From contig WWBZ02000051.1 in assembly GCA_011503125.2 (NCBI GenBank), forward strand, positions 3,596,001 to 3,660,000: 64,000 bases of DNA. The letters are read 5' to 3'. This document shows, piece after piece, positions 33,852-43,750 of the stretch. A program made the position numbers and the translations under genes. The DNA is from Botryosphaeria dothidea. Lineage: Eukaryota; Ascomycota; Dothideomycetes; Botryosphaeriales; Botryosphaeriaceae. Position 1 is the first letter of the stretch; the number at the start of each line of letters is the position of its first letter. Under the pieces are notes generated by a model. It saw nothing but the letters and a program-made list of their open reading frames with translations, did not search any database and had not been told where the DNA came from.

Positions 33852-35372
33852 GATGGATTCTGGTGTGAGGATGGGGCTAATTTGACGGTCTTTGGTGGTG
33901 CTTAAGGATGCCGGACGTAAGAAGGGCTGGAAGGGTGGAAGTAAAGCTGTCGGCGGCAGTATTTAAGTGAGCAAGTAGCCTTGGCTCGTGCACAGCGGTG
34001 AATCACCGTATCCTCAATAATCTATGTAATGCAGCAGAGTCCACTATTTGTATCTTTTCTTTTGAACAATTGAGCATTTCTCTGTATACATGCTCGGACG
34101 TGAATTTTTTCAGATCACTACGCACCTGTTGATTCTTCTTCTGCAAATGCAGCAACACTAAAATGAAGTTCCATTTACGCATTCGCCTTATAATTGATGT
34201 CGGTTTTAGGTATAACAATTGCTCCAGTTGATTGGGTATCTATGCAGGCACATTTTACATGCACCATGCCGTTTACACATGTTGGGGCAATTCTTCTACT
34301 AGGATTCAACATAAACGTCTCATAATGCAATACATGGAGCAGTATTCGGACATTTGCTTCAAAGGTGTTCTCACTCATGCATAGATCTGGCATTGGCTAC
34401 TATACCACGCATCCTTTGGAGCCATATCCTTCAATCATGGGGAAGTAAATTTTACATGCTACGTAGCCAACGACATCTCAGGAATACACACGGTCTTAAC
34501 CTGTTCTATGAATGCTAAGTAGCGATGGTTATGTATTGGTTTAGATACTCTTGAATCCACCTCAGAATGATCACTTCTAGTCTTCAGAGAGCAACGAGGA
34601 TGTCGAAAGCGTATGCCTGCTTGCTATTGCGGAGACCAACCCTTGAGAACCGATAAGGTCCGTGGTTGTGATGAGAATGGTGGGGAATTCATGACATAAC
34701 AGTCAGCTAGGAGAATATAGAGGACCCAGTGCGTTAGTTGGGAGTTTTCTGATAGTCCGCAATAGCTTAGAGTCAGAATTCGCGGTGAACAACTCTTCGT
34801 TAGGAGTGAATGAATACAAAGGTATGAATCAGGCGTGTGTGAATAAGAATCCTACCGGGACTTTTGAAAATCATATGTGGGAACCGGATGGGAGTCGGAT
34901 TTCTGTGAAGGTTTTTGTTAGGAGGAACAGGGTCTGATTGAACCAAGGGTCAACACCGAGAATTTGTTATATAGCTACTATATAAGAGGGACCGGGTCAC
35001 CTACCCTCTTCCTCCTCATGCCAATCTACGATGAACTTCACTCCCTATACAAACAACTCACTTGTTCAATAGTTTTCAACGGGCTGTTCTGCCCTTCCTC
35101 GAGCCCGTGAATTTCCACGCCCTTCTACATCTTCCCAATGAACGTGCGGTAGAGCGACCAAGAGAAGCCACTGTTACGGAGTCGGAGTGGCCAGTGGACC
35201 GTTTGCAATTACAAAAATGGCTTAGCGTCAAATGCGCAGCCGGGCAGCTCACTGCAGTCTCCAGCGCTGCTAAGTCTACTCTTCCTTTCCACCTTTGGAC
35301 GCACCACCAAATTCCACTGCTGCACTATCTTGCACGGCTCTTGCACGCAACAAACCTCTCGCTGCCGCAGCC
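33852..35372. other. AT-rich intergenic region and promoter
   Basis: No gene seen in 34.0-34.9 kb, which is AT-rich. Near 34966..34983 the sequence TATATAGCTACTATATAAG could serve as a TATA element for the following plus-strand gene, though it lies about 400 bp from its ATG. Confidence 0.4.
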
Positions 35373-37097
35373 ATGAGAGCCTATGACCACCCGGAAGGTG
35401 ACCCCGCTGCGCTGGGCATGACAGCCAACTCGACCGACCAGAATCAGGTAAGAGGAAACTCGTTTTCTCCAAGCTCGCGCGATCCCACTGAGGGGCAGCA
35501 GGTCGCGACCACCAGCCTGTATCCGCCGCCCGCTCATTGGGTCACTCAAGCTCTGCCACCGCTTCCGCCGATGCCTGCGTCTGCATTGCGCCAGCTGTTC
35601 ATGCCCGCGCCCCAGCAGCTTCAGCAAAACACTCTGGCTCATGACACTTATATTGGTCCTGGCGATGTGACAGAGGATGACACCGAGTCGGATGATATAG
35701 ATTGGAATGTTCTTGGTCACCATTCCAGCAGCAACGGTCCCTCTAACGTTCCCTCGTACGCTTCTCAGTCGTCAATGCCCCAGGACAGTACAAGCTCCCG
35801 GGCCGCCAACGCCCCGCAAGGCTCGTATCCTTATATGCCCTTCCTTGCCCAGCATGCCTACTCCTTAAACGGCAACCTGAGCCATGGCCTGACTACTTCG
35901 TTCGACACCAGCGTCATCGACACTGCCAGGCCCCCGTACAGCCACATTTCTACGCAGGGAATTGGACCCTCATATTTGTCCAGCAATCTCACGGGAGACA
36001 CTAGCTCCAGTATGGCCACTACCGTGCCAGACCTTGCCGACGAAGCGGTTCATGAGGCACCGGGCGAGCGGGCAGATGGGCAAGCCTCTGAGTCTTCTTC
36101 TGTCAGCATCGATAATGCCACTGCTCCCGCTGATGACCTCAAGGATACTCCTCCTGGCCGCTACAAGACACTCCTCACTCCCGATGCCTTGGAGGAGAGG
36201 GTCAAAGAGAGCCGTTCCTGGTCCGACCGTGAGATGTCCGCGCTGGACACCGTCGCTGCTTGGGCGCTCATCAAGCTCAAGAACTTGTCCTTTGATGACC
36301 GCTGGAAGGCTGTATCCAAACGCCTGGCAACTCACTACAATGTCCATCGCAGCGGTGTTGCCGCATACCACAAGTACGCCCGGATCCACGGCCAGGAGAT
36401 CAAGCAGGATGGAAAGCGCAAGCGTTCGCTCGACAGCATGAGATCAACCACAGCGCCGTCAGACGCCACTCCTACCAGCGTCACGCCCATGGTTGCGCCG
36501 GCCAAGAAGATTCAGAAGCGCTCCCACACCGCCACACCCCAGAGCTCTACACCACAGTCATCCATTAAGAAGGCCGTCAAGAAGGCCAGGGGCAAGACGC
36601 GCGTCTCCAGCGGCACCCCTTCCCTCAGGCGTCTTGCGCCCAAGCCGAGCTCGCCTCAGAAGCATAGCTCTCCCTCCACGCCGGCCGTCGCCGTCTCCAG
36701 CATCGTCAACGCCGTAGACTCGCAGCCGACTCCCGAGATCCAGCTCCTCGCCGTCGGCCAGAAGGTCATTGACACCTTCACCAAGCACACCGGCACGCCG
36801 CTGCCCGCCAACTGGGAGATCGTGCTCGAGAACGTCGTCGCCAAGTTCGTGCCGTATGCCACCGCGTCACAGCCGCGCGCCAGCAAGAAGAACATTGTCG
36901 ACCTCACAGCTGACGACCGTGACGGCAGCTCGGACAGCGATGTTGATGAAGAGGAGAAGCGGAGGACGCAAGCTGAGTATGATGCCTGGTGCAGTCGGGT
37001 CGAGGCTACTGGAAACATTGGTGCTGGAAAGAGCTTCCTCTACCAGGGCGTCGACTATGTCGAGGGTGTCGGATATCCTGAGGACGCTACTACCTGA
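35373..37097 (+). CDS. Myb/SANT-like domain protein
   Basis: The first true Met of the frame is at 35373 (MRAYDHPEGDPAALGMTA), giving 574 aa without a required intron. A GTAAGAGG donor-like site at 35449 could mark an optional intron. The first 270 residues are disordered and Ser/Thr/Pro-rich. At about residues 280-345 a helical domain begins RSWSDREMSALDTVAAW and continues DDRWKAVSKRLATHYNVH. The regularly spaced Trp and aromatic residues are those of Myb/SANT-like DNA-binding or protein-binding domains. Basic Lys/Arg/Ser-rich segments with nuclear-localisation character follow (GKRKRS, KKAVKKARGKT), then an acidic patch and a compact C-terminal block. It is probably a nuclear regulator. It is paired with a second protein of similar layout at 40.1-41.1 kb. 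Confidence 0.72.
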   Translation: MRAYDHPEGDPAALGMTANSTDQNQVRGNSFSPSSRDPTEGQQVATTSLYPPPAHWVTQALPPLPPMPASALRQLFMPAPQQLQQNTLAHDTYIGPGDVTEDDTESDDIDWNVLGHHSSSNGPSNVPSYASQSSMPQDSTSSRAANAPQGSYPYMPFLAQHAYSLNGNLSHGLTTSFDTSVIDTARPPYSHISTQGIGPSYLSSNLTGDTSSSMATTVPDLADEAVHEAPGERADGQASESSSVSIDNATAPADDLKDTPPGRYKTLLTPDALEERVKESRSWSDREMSALDTVAAWALIKLKNLSFDDRWKAVSKRLATHYNVHRSGVAAYHKYARIHGQEIKQDGKRKRSLDSMRSTTAPSDATPTSVTPMVAPAKKIQKRSHTATPQSSTPQSSIKKAVKKARGKTRVSSGTPSLRRLAPKPSSPQKHSSPSTPAVAVSSIVNAVDSQPTPEIQLLAVGQKVIDTFTKHTGTPLPANWEIVLENVVAKFVPYATASQPRASKKNIVDLTADDRDGSSDSDVDEEEKRRTQAEYDAWCSRVEATGNIGAGKSFLYQGVDYVEGVGYPEDATT

Positions 37098-37697
37098 TCA
37101 CAACCGTTACACGCATTCTCGCTCCGTCGAAAAGTTTCTTTTCTTCCAGATGATGGGCTGGGGTGTTTGAGCAGCTTAGCGCTGCGGGAATGGACGGCTT
37201 TGTTCTCGGACAATGTGCAGGAGGATGTTTACGGTTCTTTGTGGTTGAATGCTTTCTGGCTGCCACGTCTAATGCTTTCTATGGACGAGCTGGATGGTTC
37301 CTGAGCCTCTTTGAGGATGTTTACTTTAGAGTAAGTGCGGGTACGAACAGGGCTTCTTGATAGAGTTCAAATAAGATGCCATCCAGCATCTTCTTGTTCC
37401 ATGCGTGAAATATCTTGACAATGAATATAGTTATCGCTTGAAGAGAGTACTACTCGAGAATAAACCAACACCGTAATCATTGATATCTTGCCATCTGGAC
37501 ATTCATCAAACGACGAAATCATCCCAACAAACCCCTCAGGATTCCCAAGCTACCCCACCACTTGTATCTGGGTATGTCCGTTTCCATGACAGCTCCCCTG
37601 AAGCCAAAAGAAACTAGCACTTGACGTAGCTTTCCAACCTCGCCTCACGCCTCCGTGTATACTGTTTCAGACAAGATCCCAGCCATCAAAAACCCAA
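37098..37697. other. Intergenic, between convergent genes
   Basis: 3' regions of the two flanking genes. Nothing else seen. Confidence 0.5.
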
Positions 37698-39305
37698 TCA
37701 ACGGTCTGTCTTCTGCTTCTTACCACCCCTCCTGCTCTTGGTGCTTCTGCCTCTCCTCTTCCTGGCCTTGACCTCGACCACGCTTTCCTGGGGCTTCTCG
37801 CTCTCCGGCTTCTTCAACCTCTCTTTGACACCCTTCCCGCCCCTGCCTTCAACGATGTAGTACTCCCCATCGCACATCCTCCTTGTATTCCATCCCTCCC
37901 AGCCTTCCTGCTTGAGGGACGCTTCCCACATCTTGACGTCCTCATCCGTCTTCAGCTCCACATCCAACAACGGACCAACAAGTCCCCTCAAGCCCTCCTT
38001 CAAACAGTCATCCATCAAGCCGGCCAAGACACTCTGAAACGACCTCTCCAAATCCTCCCTGGCCTCCTTCCTCATCCCCCTCTTCCGATCCTCCTCAAAC
38101 CTCTCCACAACGCCCCTCCTCGCCGCCTCCTCCCACGCCCTCTCCTCCACACTCACCCCCCACACGTCCTCCAAGCCCTCCTGCAAACACCCCCCACAAT
38201 CCGCCATCTCCACCGCCACCCCCTCCGCCGTGCGCACCTCATGCAACGCCCGCCTCGTCTCATGCCTCCCCCGCCAGCACCACCGCACGTGCGTCTCTCC
38301 GCCCTCGCGCGCAGCCCCCGGCTCCATGCAGTACGCGCACGTCCACACGGCCAGCCACGCCTCGTCCGCGACCAGCCGCACCGGCCGCGCGACCCCGCAC
38401 TTCTCGCACTCGAACGCGCGCGCGTCCGCGGGGATGCCGTAGCGCGCGAGCGTCGCCCCGACGAGTGCGGCGGGCGGATTGGCGGCGCCCGGGCCGGTGG
38501 CGGGAGGCGGGAGGGAGGGCTTGCAGGGGGCCGGGATGCGGTCCTTCGCGGGCGGCGGGACGGTCTTGGGCTTCGGGGCGCGCTGCGGGGCGGGCGGCGG
38601 GCGGTAGAGGAGGAACTTCGGGAGCGGCTTGGGGGTCGTGGGCGCGGGCGTGTTCGGGGGCAGGCTGATGCTGGACCAGAGGCGGGTGGCGGAGTAGAGG
38701 AGCTCGGTGGTGGCGTTGAAGGTCGCGCTGGCGGCGATGTCGGCGGCTTGAGGTGCGATGTGAGAATGCTCAGGTTGTGTAGTAGAGGCTGCCGCTGGGG
38801 TGACGGCTTGGGAGGCGGCGGTCGTGAGTGGTTTCCACTTCGTGTCAGGCTTGTGAGCGGGCTTTCCGGCGGCAGGCTCCTTGTCGCTGGGATTGGCGCG
38901 GGATGTGCGCGAGAAGATGCTCTGCGTCAATGCCTTGATGTATTGGGTATGCCTGGGAGCTGCTGCGCTGGGGGTGGGCGTCTTGGGTTCGTCCTCTTGC
39001 GCGGGAGCGAGCCGTGAGCGGCTGCTGCGTTGTGGGATGGGGTCGGCGCTCCCATCGCTTGTGTCTCCGCTATCCGCCTCCGGGCTGTGACGCAGACACA
39101 TTTCCTCCTTGCCGTTGTCCTCGCTTTTGGCTGGGCTGGCGGGCGACTTGCGCTTGGAGTTCGCCGACTCAGGCATGGTTGTCTCGCCGCCGGTGTTGGA
39201 CGAGTCGCGCTGCAGCAGCATCAGTGAATTAGGTTAGCGGTGTGAGGCGAGACTGTTGAAGCTGACCTTTTTACGTCTAGACCTTTGCGAGGCAGGAGGA
39301 GCCAT
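37698..39305 (-). CDS. Hypothetical nuclear-type protein with CxxC...CxxC zinc-binding pattern
   Basis: Exon 1 is 39267..39305 (MAPPASQRSRRKK). Intron 39210..39266 has a GTCAGC donor, CTAACC and CTGATG branch candidates and a CTGCAG acceptor. Exon 2 runs to 37698. The spliced product is 516 aa. The N-terminal half is disordered (Ser/Pro/Ala-rich). The middle carries FECEKCGVARP and, about 20 residues later, WTCAYCMEPG, a four-Cys pattern that could hold one zinc. Then comes a long charged helical region (EEAARRGVVERFEEDRKRG) and a very basic tail (KARKRRGRSTKSRRGGKK). The family is not recognised. A DNA- or chromatin-associated role is only an inference from composition. Confidence 0.68.
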
Positions 39306-39421
39306 CGTTGTTGCGGAAGTATGTCTTGGCCGAGCTTGCGACGGTGGGCGTAACGATGTGGGTTGGAGGATCGGTTGCAAGCGGAAGAAAACTAGATAAA
39401 CGAGCTCCCAGGCGAGCAGCG

Positions 39422-39876
39422 TCAGCATGGACCATCTATGACGCTATGTCGAAAGCCTCCGCGAAAGTGAATGGTTCTCAAGTGCGGGTGAGCCTCCACC
39501 CTAAGCTGCTGAAGCGTCTTCAGGAACGCCATCTGGAAAGCAGAATCCCTGCCCATCGCTGTAAGAAGCCGTGTTTCTTTTCGAATGCGCAGATACTTCT
39601 CCTGCATGGATATTGATATATTTGAGCATTGGGTACTGGGAAATATGTACCAATTCTGACATCAAGGAGATAAAGTATTTCGGCAAACTCTGCCATTGCT
39701 TCAATTTACGACAGGCTATGAAATCTTTGGAATCGCGAGATGCTAAGAGTAGAACTTCGTTACGCATGATTTGCATACCAACAGTGAAAATACGTAGTGG
39801 TTCAACGTCGGGATGTGAGCGAGTATCATGCAATGATAGACAGCGTGCAACCAATCGAAGTTTACAAGTCTTTTGA
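39422..39876 (-). pseudogene. Frameshifted F-box-type C-terminal remnant
   Basis: Two minus-strand frames abut. The upstream one (about 39876..39600) contains RCLSLHDTRSHPDVEPLRIF and KLKQWQSLPKYFISLMSELV. The next (39607..39422) contains MQEKYLRIRKETRLLTAMGR and LKTLQQLRVEAHPHLRTIHF. Their composition resembles the leucine-rich tails of fungal F-box proteins. The shift near 39605 breaks the frame and no F-box lies upstream. It is probably a relic; it could also be chance. Confidence 0.3.
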
Positions 39877-40115
39877 GCTAGGTATTAAAGCGAAAATATG
39901 ATCATCCCTTCTTTGCATTGTAGAGTTTTCTTCAAGTTGCATCCTGTTCTCGACGCTTCCCAGTGAGACTGAACAGCTCTTCACGACTTGCCCTGCACAC
40001 GCAAGTAGACCTAGCAGCAATCAGCTACGGCAATACATCCGCAAAAGTCACTCTTTCAACAAGCCAGACATGCTCAAACTAGAGCACCCCACAGCCAACA
40101 TCGCCATCGCCCCCC

Positions 40116-41139
40116 TCAAGCCCCCTCCCCAGCCTCCTTCCTCTCCGTCCTCCTCACCTGCTCCCCAAACCTCTCCGCCCGCCTCTCCCTCTCATCCAGG
40201 CCCGTCACCCCCCTCCCCTCCCGGCACCACCAACTCTTGATGCTGCTCCACCCCTTCCGGATCCCGTACTCCCCCTCCAGCAGCTCGCTCACCAGCCGGA
40301 ATTTGTCCTCCAGCTTCATGCGCGACCCCGCCCGCGGCCGCCCCACCTCGTGCGGCGTCCCCGTCGCCGCGTAGGGCAGCTCGAGGAAGGCGTAGATGAC
40401 GAGGGACGTGGCGGCCATGGCTTCGGTGTACGTCCACGAGTCGGCGCGCGGGCCGATGAGGTCGTCGGGCCGGGAGGGCATGGGCGCGGTGGGCGTGGAG
40501 GGGATGGGGATGGAGGGGATGATGGCGGAGGGGCGCGGAGCCATGGTTGGGGCTGGGGTGGGAATGCTGGTGTGGGTGGCGGGTGTGCTGGACGCGGGCG
40601 GGTCGGAGGAGGTGCGTTGGATGGCGCCGTTTGCTGTGTTGGTGTCGGCCGCTGTCGCGATGGGGGTGCTGCGCTGGAGCTGGTGGAGCGGGGGTGCGTC
40701 GGAGGAGGGGGAGTTTGGGTTGTGAATAATGCTGGGCGCGTCGGCAGGGGAGGTGTTGTCTCTGTTCTGGATGGCAATCGAACTGCTGTCTCTCGTGGCC
40801 AACGCAGACGGATGTTGGGGAGGAGGATGGCTTGTCGAGCCGGCGGGAATCGAAGGCGACGGCGGTATGTAATTCATGCTCTTGGGTTTGACAAAGGGCT
40901 CGTTGTCTTTCTCAAAAGTAGCCGCGGCGGCCGCGTCCGTTTCCTTCCAAGCTTTGTCGAGCTACGCTTGATCATCAGCTTGGACACGTCGGCTGGACGT
41001 CAGGCTTGCAATCGCTTACCACGCTGGGGTGGACGATCCGGGACGGCAGTTTGCGCGGACGCTTGCGGCCAGGAGCGGATGTCTGGTCTTTTCTTGATTC
41101 CTCTCCCTCGTCCGATACGGTGTAGCTTGTCTTGTCCAT
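40116..41139 (-). CDS. Second Myb/SANT-like domain protein
   Basis: Exon 1 is 41020..41139 (MDKTSYTVSDEGEESRKDQT, with a basic GRKRPRKLPSR segment). Intron 40962..41019 has a GTAAGC donor, a GCTGATGAT branch-like site and a GCGTAG acceptor. Exon 2 runs to 40116. The spliced frame reads RIVHPSV-LDKAWKETDAA; total 321 aa. A Pro/Ser/Thr-rich linker leads to a C-terminal domain (about residues 215-300) starting DSWTYTEAMAATSLVIYAF, with DKFRLVSELLEGEYGIRKGW later. The Trp/aromatic spacing parallels the 35.4-kb protein (RSWSDREMSA... then DDRWKAVSKRLATHYN), suggesting distant paralogues. It is likely nuclear, with a DNA-binding or chromatin role by inference. Confidence 0.7.
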
Positions 41140-41637
41140 ATTGTCTCCAACAAAATCCGCTGGAATGGAGATGAACGATCGCGGTAGCGCGGTAAGTGAA
41201 GGCCTTGCGGTGGGAGTGGTTTCGGTGGTGGGCTGGTGCGGCTCTCGAGGCTGGCGTGGAGGTTTGGGTTGAAACAAGGATTAGAAATGAGGGATTTGGT
41301 TCTGGTGTTACGCGGAAGTCGTGTCTGATCTTTTCGCTTGGAAGTGTCTGTGAGTGCATAAGGTGCACTCGAGTGACCAAGCTCACGGTGCTCACACAGT
41401 CACATATCCATGGTAAAGGCTATCTTGGGTGCATTCGGACCTTGGGATGATCTGCGTCCACACCATGAAGGGGGCTGCCATGCGCTCATTCCAGTGCAAC
41501 TCATCGGACGTGTTGGATGACCATTTCCCACAGACTCTGCAATCTTTCAGCAAGCAAGACGCTTGTAGGGATCCAGGCGTGTTTCATCTTCGGAAGATCT
41601 CCATCCTCAAGCGCCCGTGCATGACGGACGTCTTAAC
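41140..41637. other. Intergenic between a minus-strand gene and a U2-like locus
   Basis: At 41590..41640 it holds the 3' flank of the U2-like locus, which resembles the 3' flank of the second U2-like gene at 57.8 kb. Confidence 0.4.
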
Positions 41638-41755
41638 GAAAAAGAAGCTGAGAGCCGCCACACAGGCCGCGAGTAATGCTCCTAGGGGCTCGAAAAATTA
41701 CGAAGAACAAAACCTGCGCTTGATCCAAGCCCGAAGGCAAGGAGACTGGAGAAGA
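41638..41755 (-). ncRNA. U2-like snRNA, truncated/variant copy
   Basis: Read on the minus strand from about 41750, the sequence CTTGCCTTCGGGCTTGG is a U2 stem-loop I with extra C-G pairs replacing the usual U-A. GATCAAG follows, then the region where U2 has GUAGUA; here it reads GCAGGU (41717..41712). TTTTGTTCTTCG follows, where U2 has CUGUUCUU. An Sm-like AATTTTTC lies at about 41699..41692, followed by a GAGCC...GGCTC hairpin. Compared with the 58-kb copy about 100 nt are missing, and no stem-loop IV is recognised. Promoter blocks and 3' flank are shared with that copy. It may be a pseudogene or a shortened variant RNA. Confidence 0.6.
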
Positions 41756-41757
41756 AA

Positions 41758-41919
41758 GAGGTGTTCGGTCGAGGCTGAGGGGTTTTATACAGGCTGAGGG
41801 CGTTGATCTGCTGGCCATGGATCACGCGAGCAAGACACGACGCTTAGCCCGTTTTGGAGGGCTGGCAAACGGAAATCCAAGTGCGGTAGCAGTCTTGCTG
41901 CTTGGTGATTGCATGCACG
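41758..41919 (-). promoter_or_regulatory. snRNA-type promoter of U2-like copy A
   Basis: Three blocks are shared with the 58-kb copy: the 17-nt GAGGTGTTCGGTCGAGG (plus-strand reading, 41758..41774); GACGCTTAGCC(C)GTTTT (41839..41855); and GTGATT..GCATGCACG (41905..41919). A TATA element (GTATAAAAC on the minus strand, 41782..41790) lies at the same distance from the 17-nt block in both. Confidence 0.6.
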
Positions 41920-42651
41920 GTTCAGATAAGGCGTCCAAGGGCCTTGCTGCCTGGAAACGCTTCCATGAACGGCCACAAGATGAGTCTGCCATTCCACTTT
42001 TCATACCCGCTTCCCCTCTGCCTATGTAAACCTCCCTCCTCACCCCCTCTACCGCCAAGCTCTCAGATCAAGTGAAGTGACTGATGTTCTAATATCTCGA
42101 TGTATGGCCTAATCTCTGTACAACCAAATCGAGACACACGGCCTTCTACCGGGGCCGCATTGTACGGTAGAAATTTTTGGAATCCTTCGGGGTAAACTGC
42201 GCCGCCCTTGTGCTGGACCTCACTCTTTTTCGTTGAGATGTTTGCCCTGCGCAGGCACTTGAGGAAGGAGGCAATTCATTCCAAACGGACAACCTACGGA
42301 TGATACCTTGACCTTCATTTCGACAGCAACGAATGTGCGATCTCAGACACACTTCAATGGACAAAGAGGCCAATGTTTCTCCCTGTGATCTACCGTAATT
42401 ATCCAATTGCCCGCTCAATGCAGACTGTCAGGGAAAGACTGCCGCACTTGCACAGCGTGCTCCACCATCTGAAGCCGTTGGCATGTTGAGAGAATCGAGG
42501 TTGATGAAGTCGTCTCGCGGTGAATGTTCCGAGATGGTGTTAACGCGCGCATGCCGTTTGATTCCCACACCTGCTGGCGTGCCCACGCCGGCTCCTTCTC
42601 TACTCAGCGCACTTCGCCACGTCCTATCCGCACCACAACCACACCGCCGCC
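41920..42651. other. Intergenic
   Basis: No feature recognised apart from the 5' flank of the next gene. Confidence 0.5.
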
Positions 42652-43608
42652 ATGGCGCACCGCAAGCGTGCCTCCAGCGAGAGCACTCTTTCCAACATCG
42701 TCGTGGCCGACCCTTCCTCTGCAGACGCCACTGCCTCACGCAACGCATCGCCGCCGCCCAAACCCTCCACCACCACTACCTCCCGACCCCAGCTCACAGC
42801 AGCCGCCCTCGCTCCGCTCGAACAACAATTCGCCGTCCTCCAAAACCCATCAGCCCCGCCTCCCCCAAGCTCACCACCATCCGTCTACCACCCACACCCA
42901 CCCACCAAAGCGCACAAGAACCGCAAAATGGCCGCCCCGAAAGCGCATCAAGGCCGCGGCAAGGCGCCGCCCAGCCCCAGCCCACAGCCCCCCAGCAGCG
43001 AGCCGAACAAGGTGACGCACCACGGCGGCGAGCCGACCACGCAGGACAGGCGGTACGCGCCCGACTGCCTCCTTCCTCTCCCCCAGCACTGACACGCCCG
43101 CAGCACCATGCGCGACCTCCGCGACAACCCGCACAACGCCGTCGTCACGCTGCTGGCGCGCTACCGCACGCTCGTCATCCGCTACCCGACGGCGCCGCAG
43201 ACGCCGGCGACGACGGTGTCGGTCGAGGACGCCGAGACGCTCGAGCTGGCCGTTGCGATCACGCGCGCGATCGAGGGCCGCTTGGCGAAGATGAAGGCGG
43301 TGCCGCAGGAGCGCAAGGACGTGCGGAAGAAGCGGGAAGGGGCCGAGGGAGAGCGCGATCGGGAGCGGCTCGTGTACGAGGCGTTGAAGGGCGGCTGGAT
43401 CGAGGTTACCGGCTTCGATGGGATGGATGGCGAGGAGGACTTGCGTGCGAGGGCGACGAGGCCGGGAGAGGGGGAGGGCGTGGCGTTTGACTTCCTCGAT
43501 CCTCTGGAGGACGAGGGGGAGGATATGGAGGGTGAAGTTGGGGTTGAGGTGGAGAGCGAGGTGGATCCTGAGCATGGACTGGATCGGGAGATGGATGAGA
43601 GAGATTGA
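42652..43608 (+). CDS. Hypothetical protein, disordered N-terminus and acidic C-terminus, two exons
   Basis: Exon 1 is 42652..43052, starting MAHRKRASSESTLSNIVVAD. Intron 43053..43103 has a GTACGC donor, a CACTGAC branch site and a CCGCAG acceptor. Exon 2 is 43104..43608. The junction reads TTQDRR-TMRDLRDNPHN; total 301 aa. The N-terminal 140 residues are Pro/Ser/Ala-rich. Exon 2 encodes a helical domain (DNPHNAVVTLLARYRTLVIR; AETLELAVAITRAIEGRLAK), a charged linker and a strongly acidic tail (DPLEDEGEDMEGEVGVEVES). The family is not recognised. A large antisense open frame over this gene is a shadow. Confidence 0.68.
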
Positions 43609-43738
43609 TGAGGACGCTGGCGAAGGGCATGGATGGAGTGAATGATGACGGATTTTCTCAGGAAAAGAGATTGCTTGCATGGGAGCATCCCATGACGAGT
43701 ATACAAGTGGAGCATGGCCGAGAAAAAGGGGCTCGACG

Positions 43739-43750
43739 GGGGGGGGGGGG
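43739..43750. repeat. Poly-G tract (G12)
   Basis: Read directly, in the 3' flank of the preceding gene. Confidence 0.9.

Noticed and set aside
38241..39017. 258-codon plus-strand open frame
   Set aside because: Antisense to the minus-strand protein with the CxxC pattern; the Gly/Arg/Ala-rich translation is typical of a GC-rich shadow.
41429..41797. 122-codon plus-strand open frame over the second U2-like locus
   Set aside because: The similarity to the frame at 57.6 kb comes from the duplicated snRNA locus on the other strand, not from a protein.
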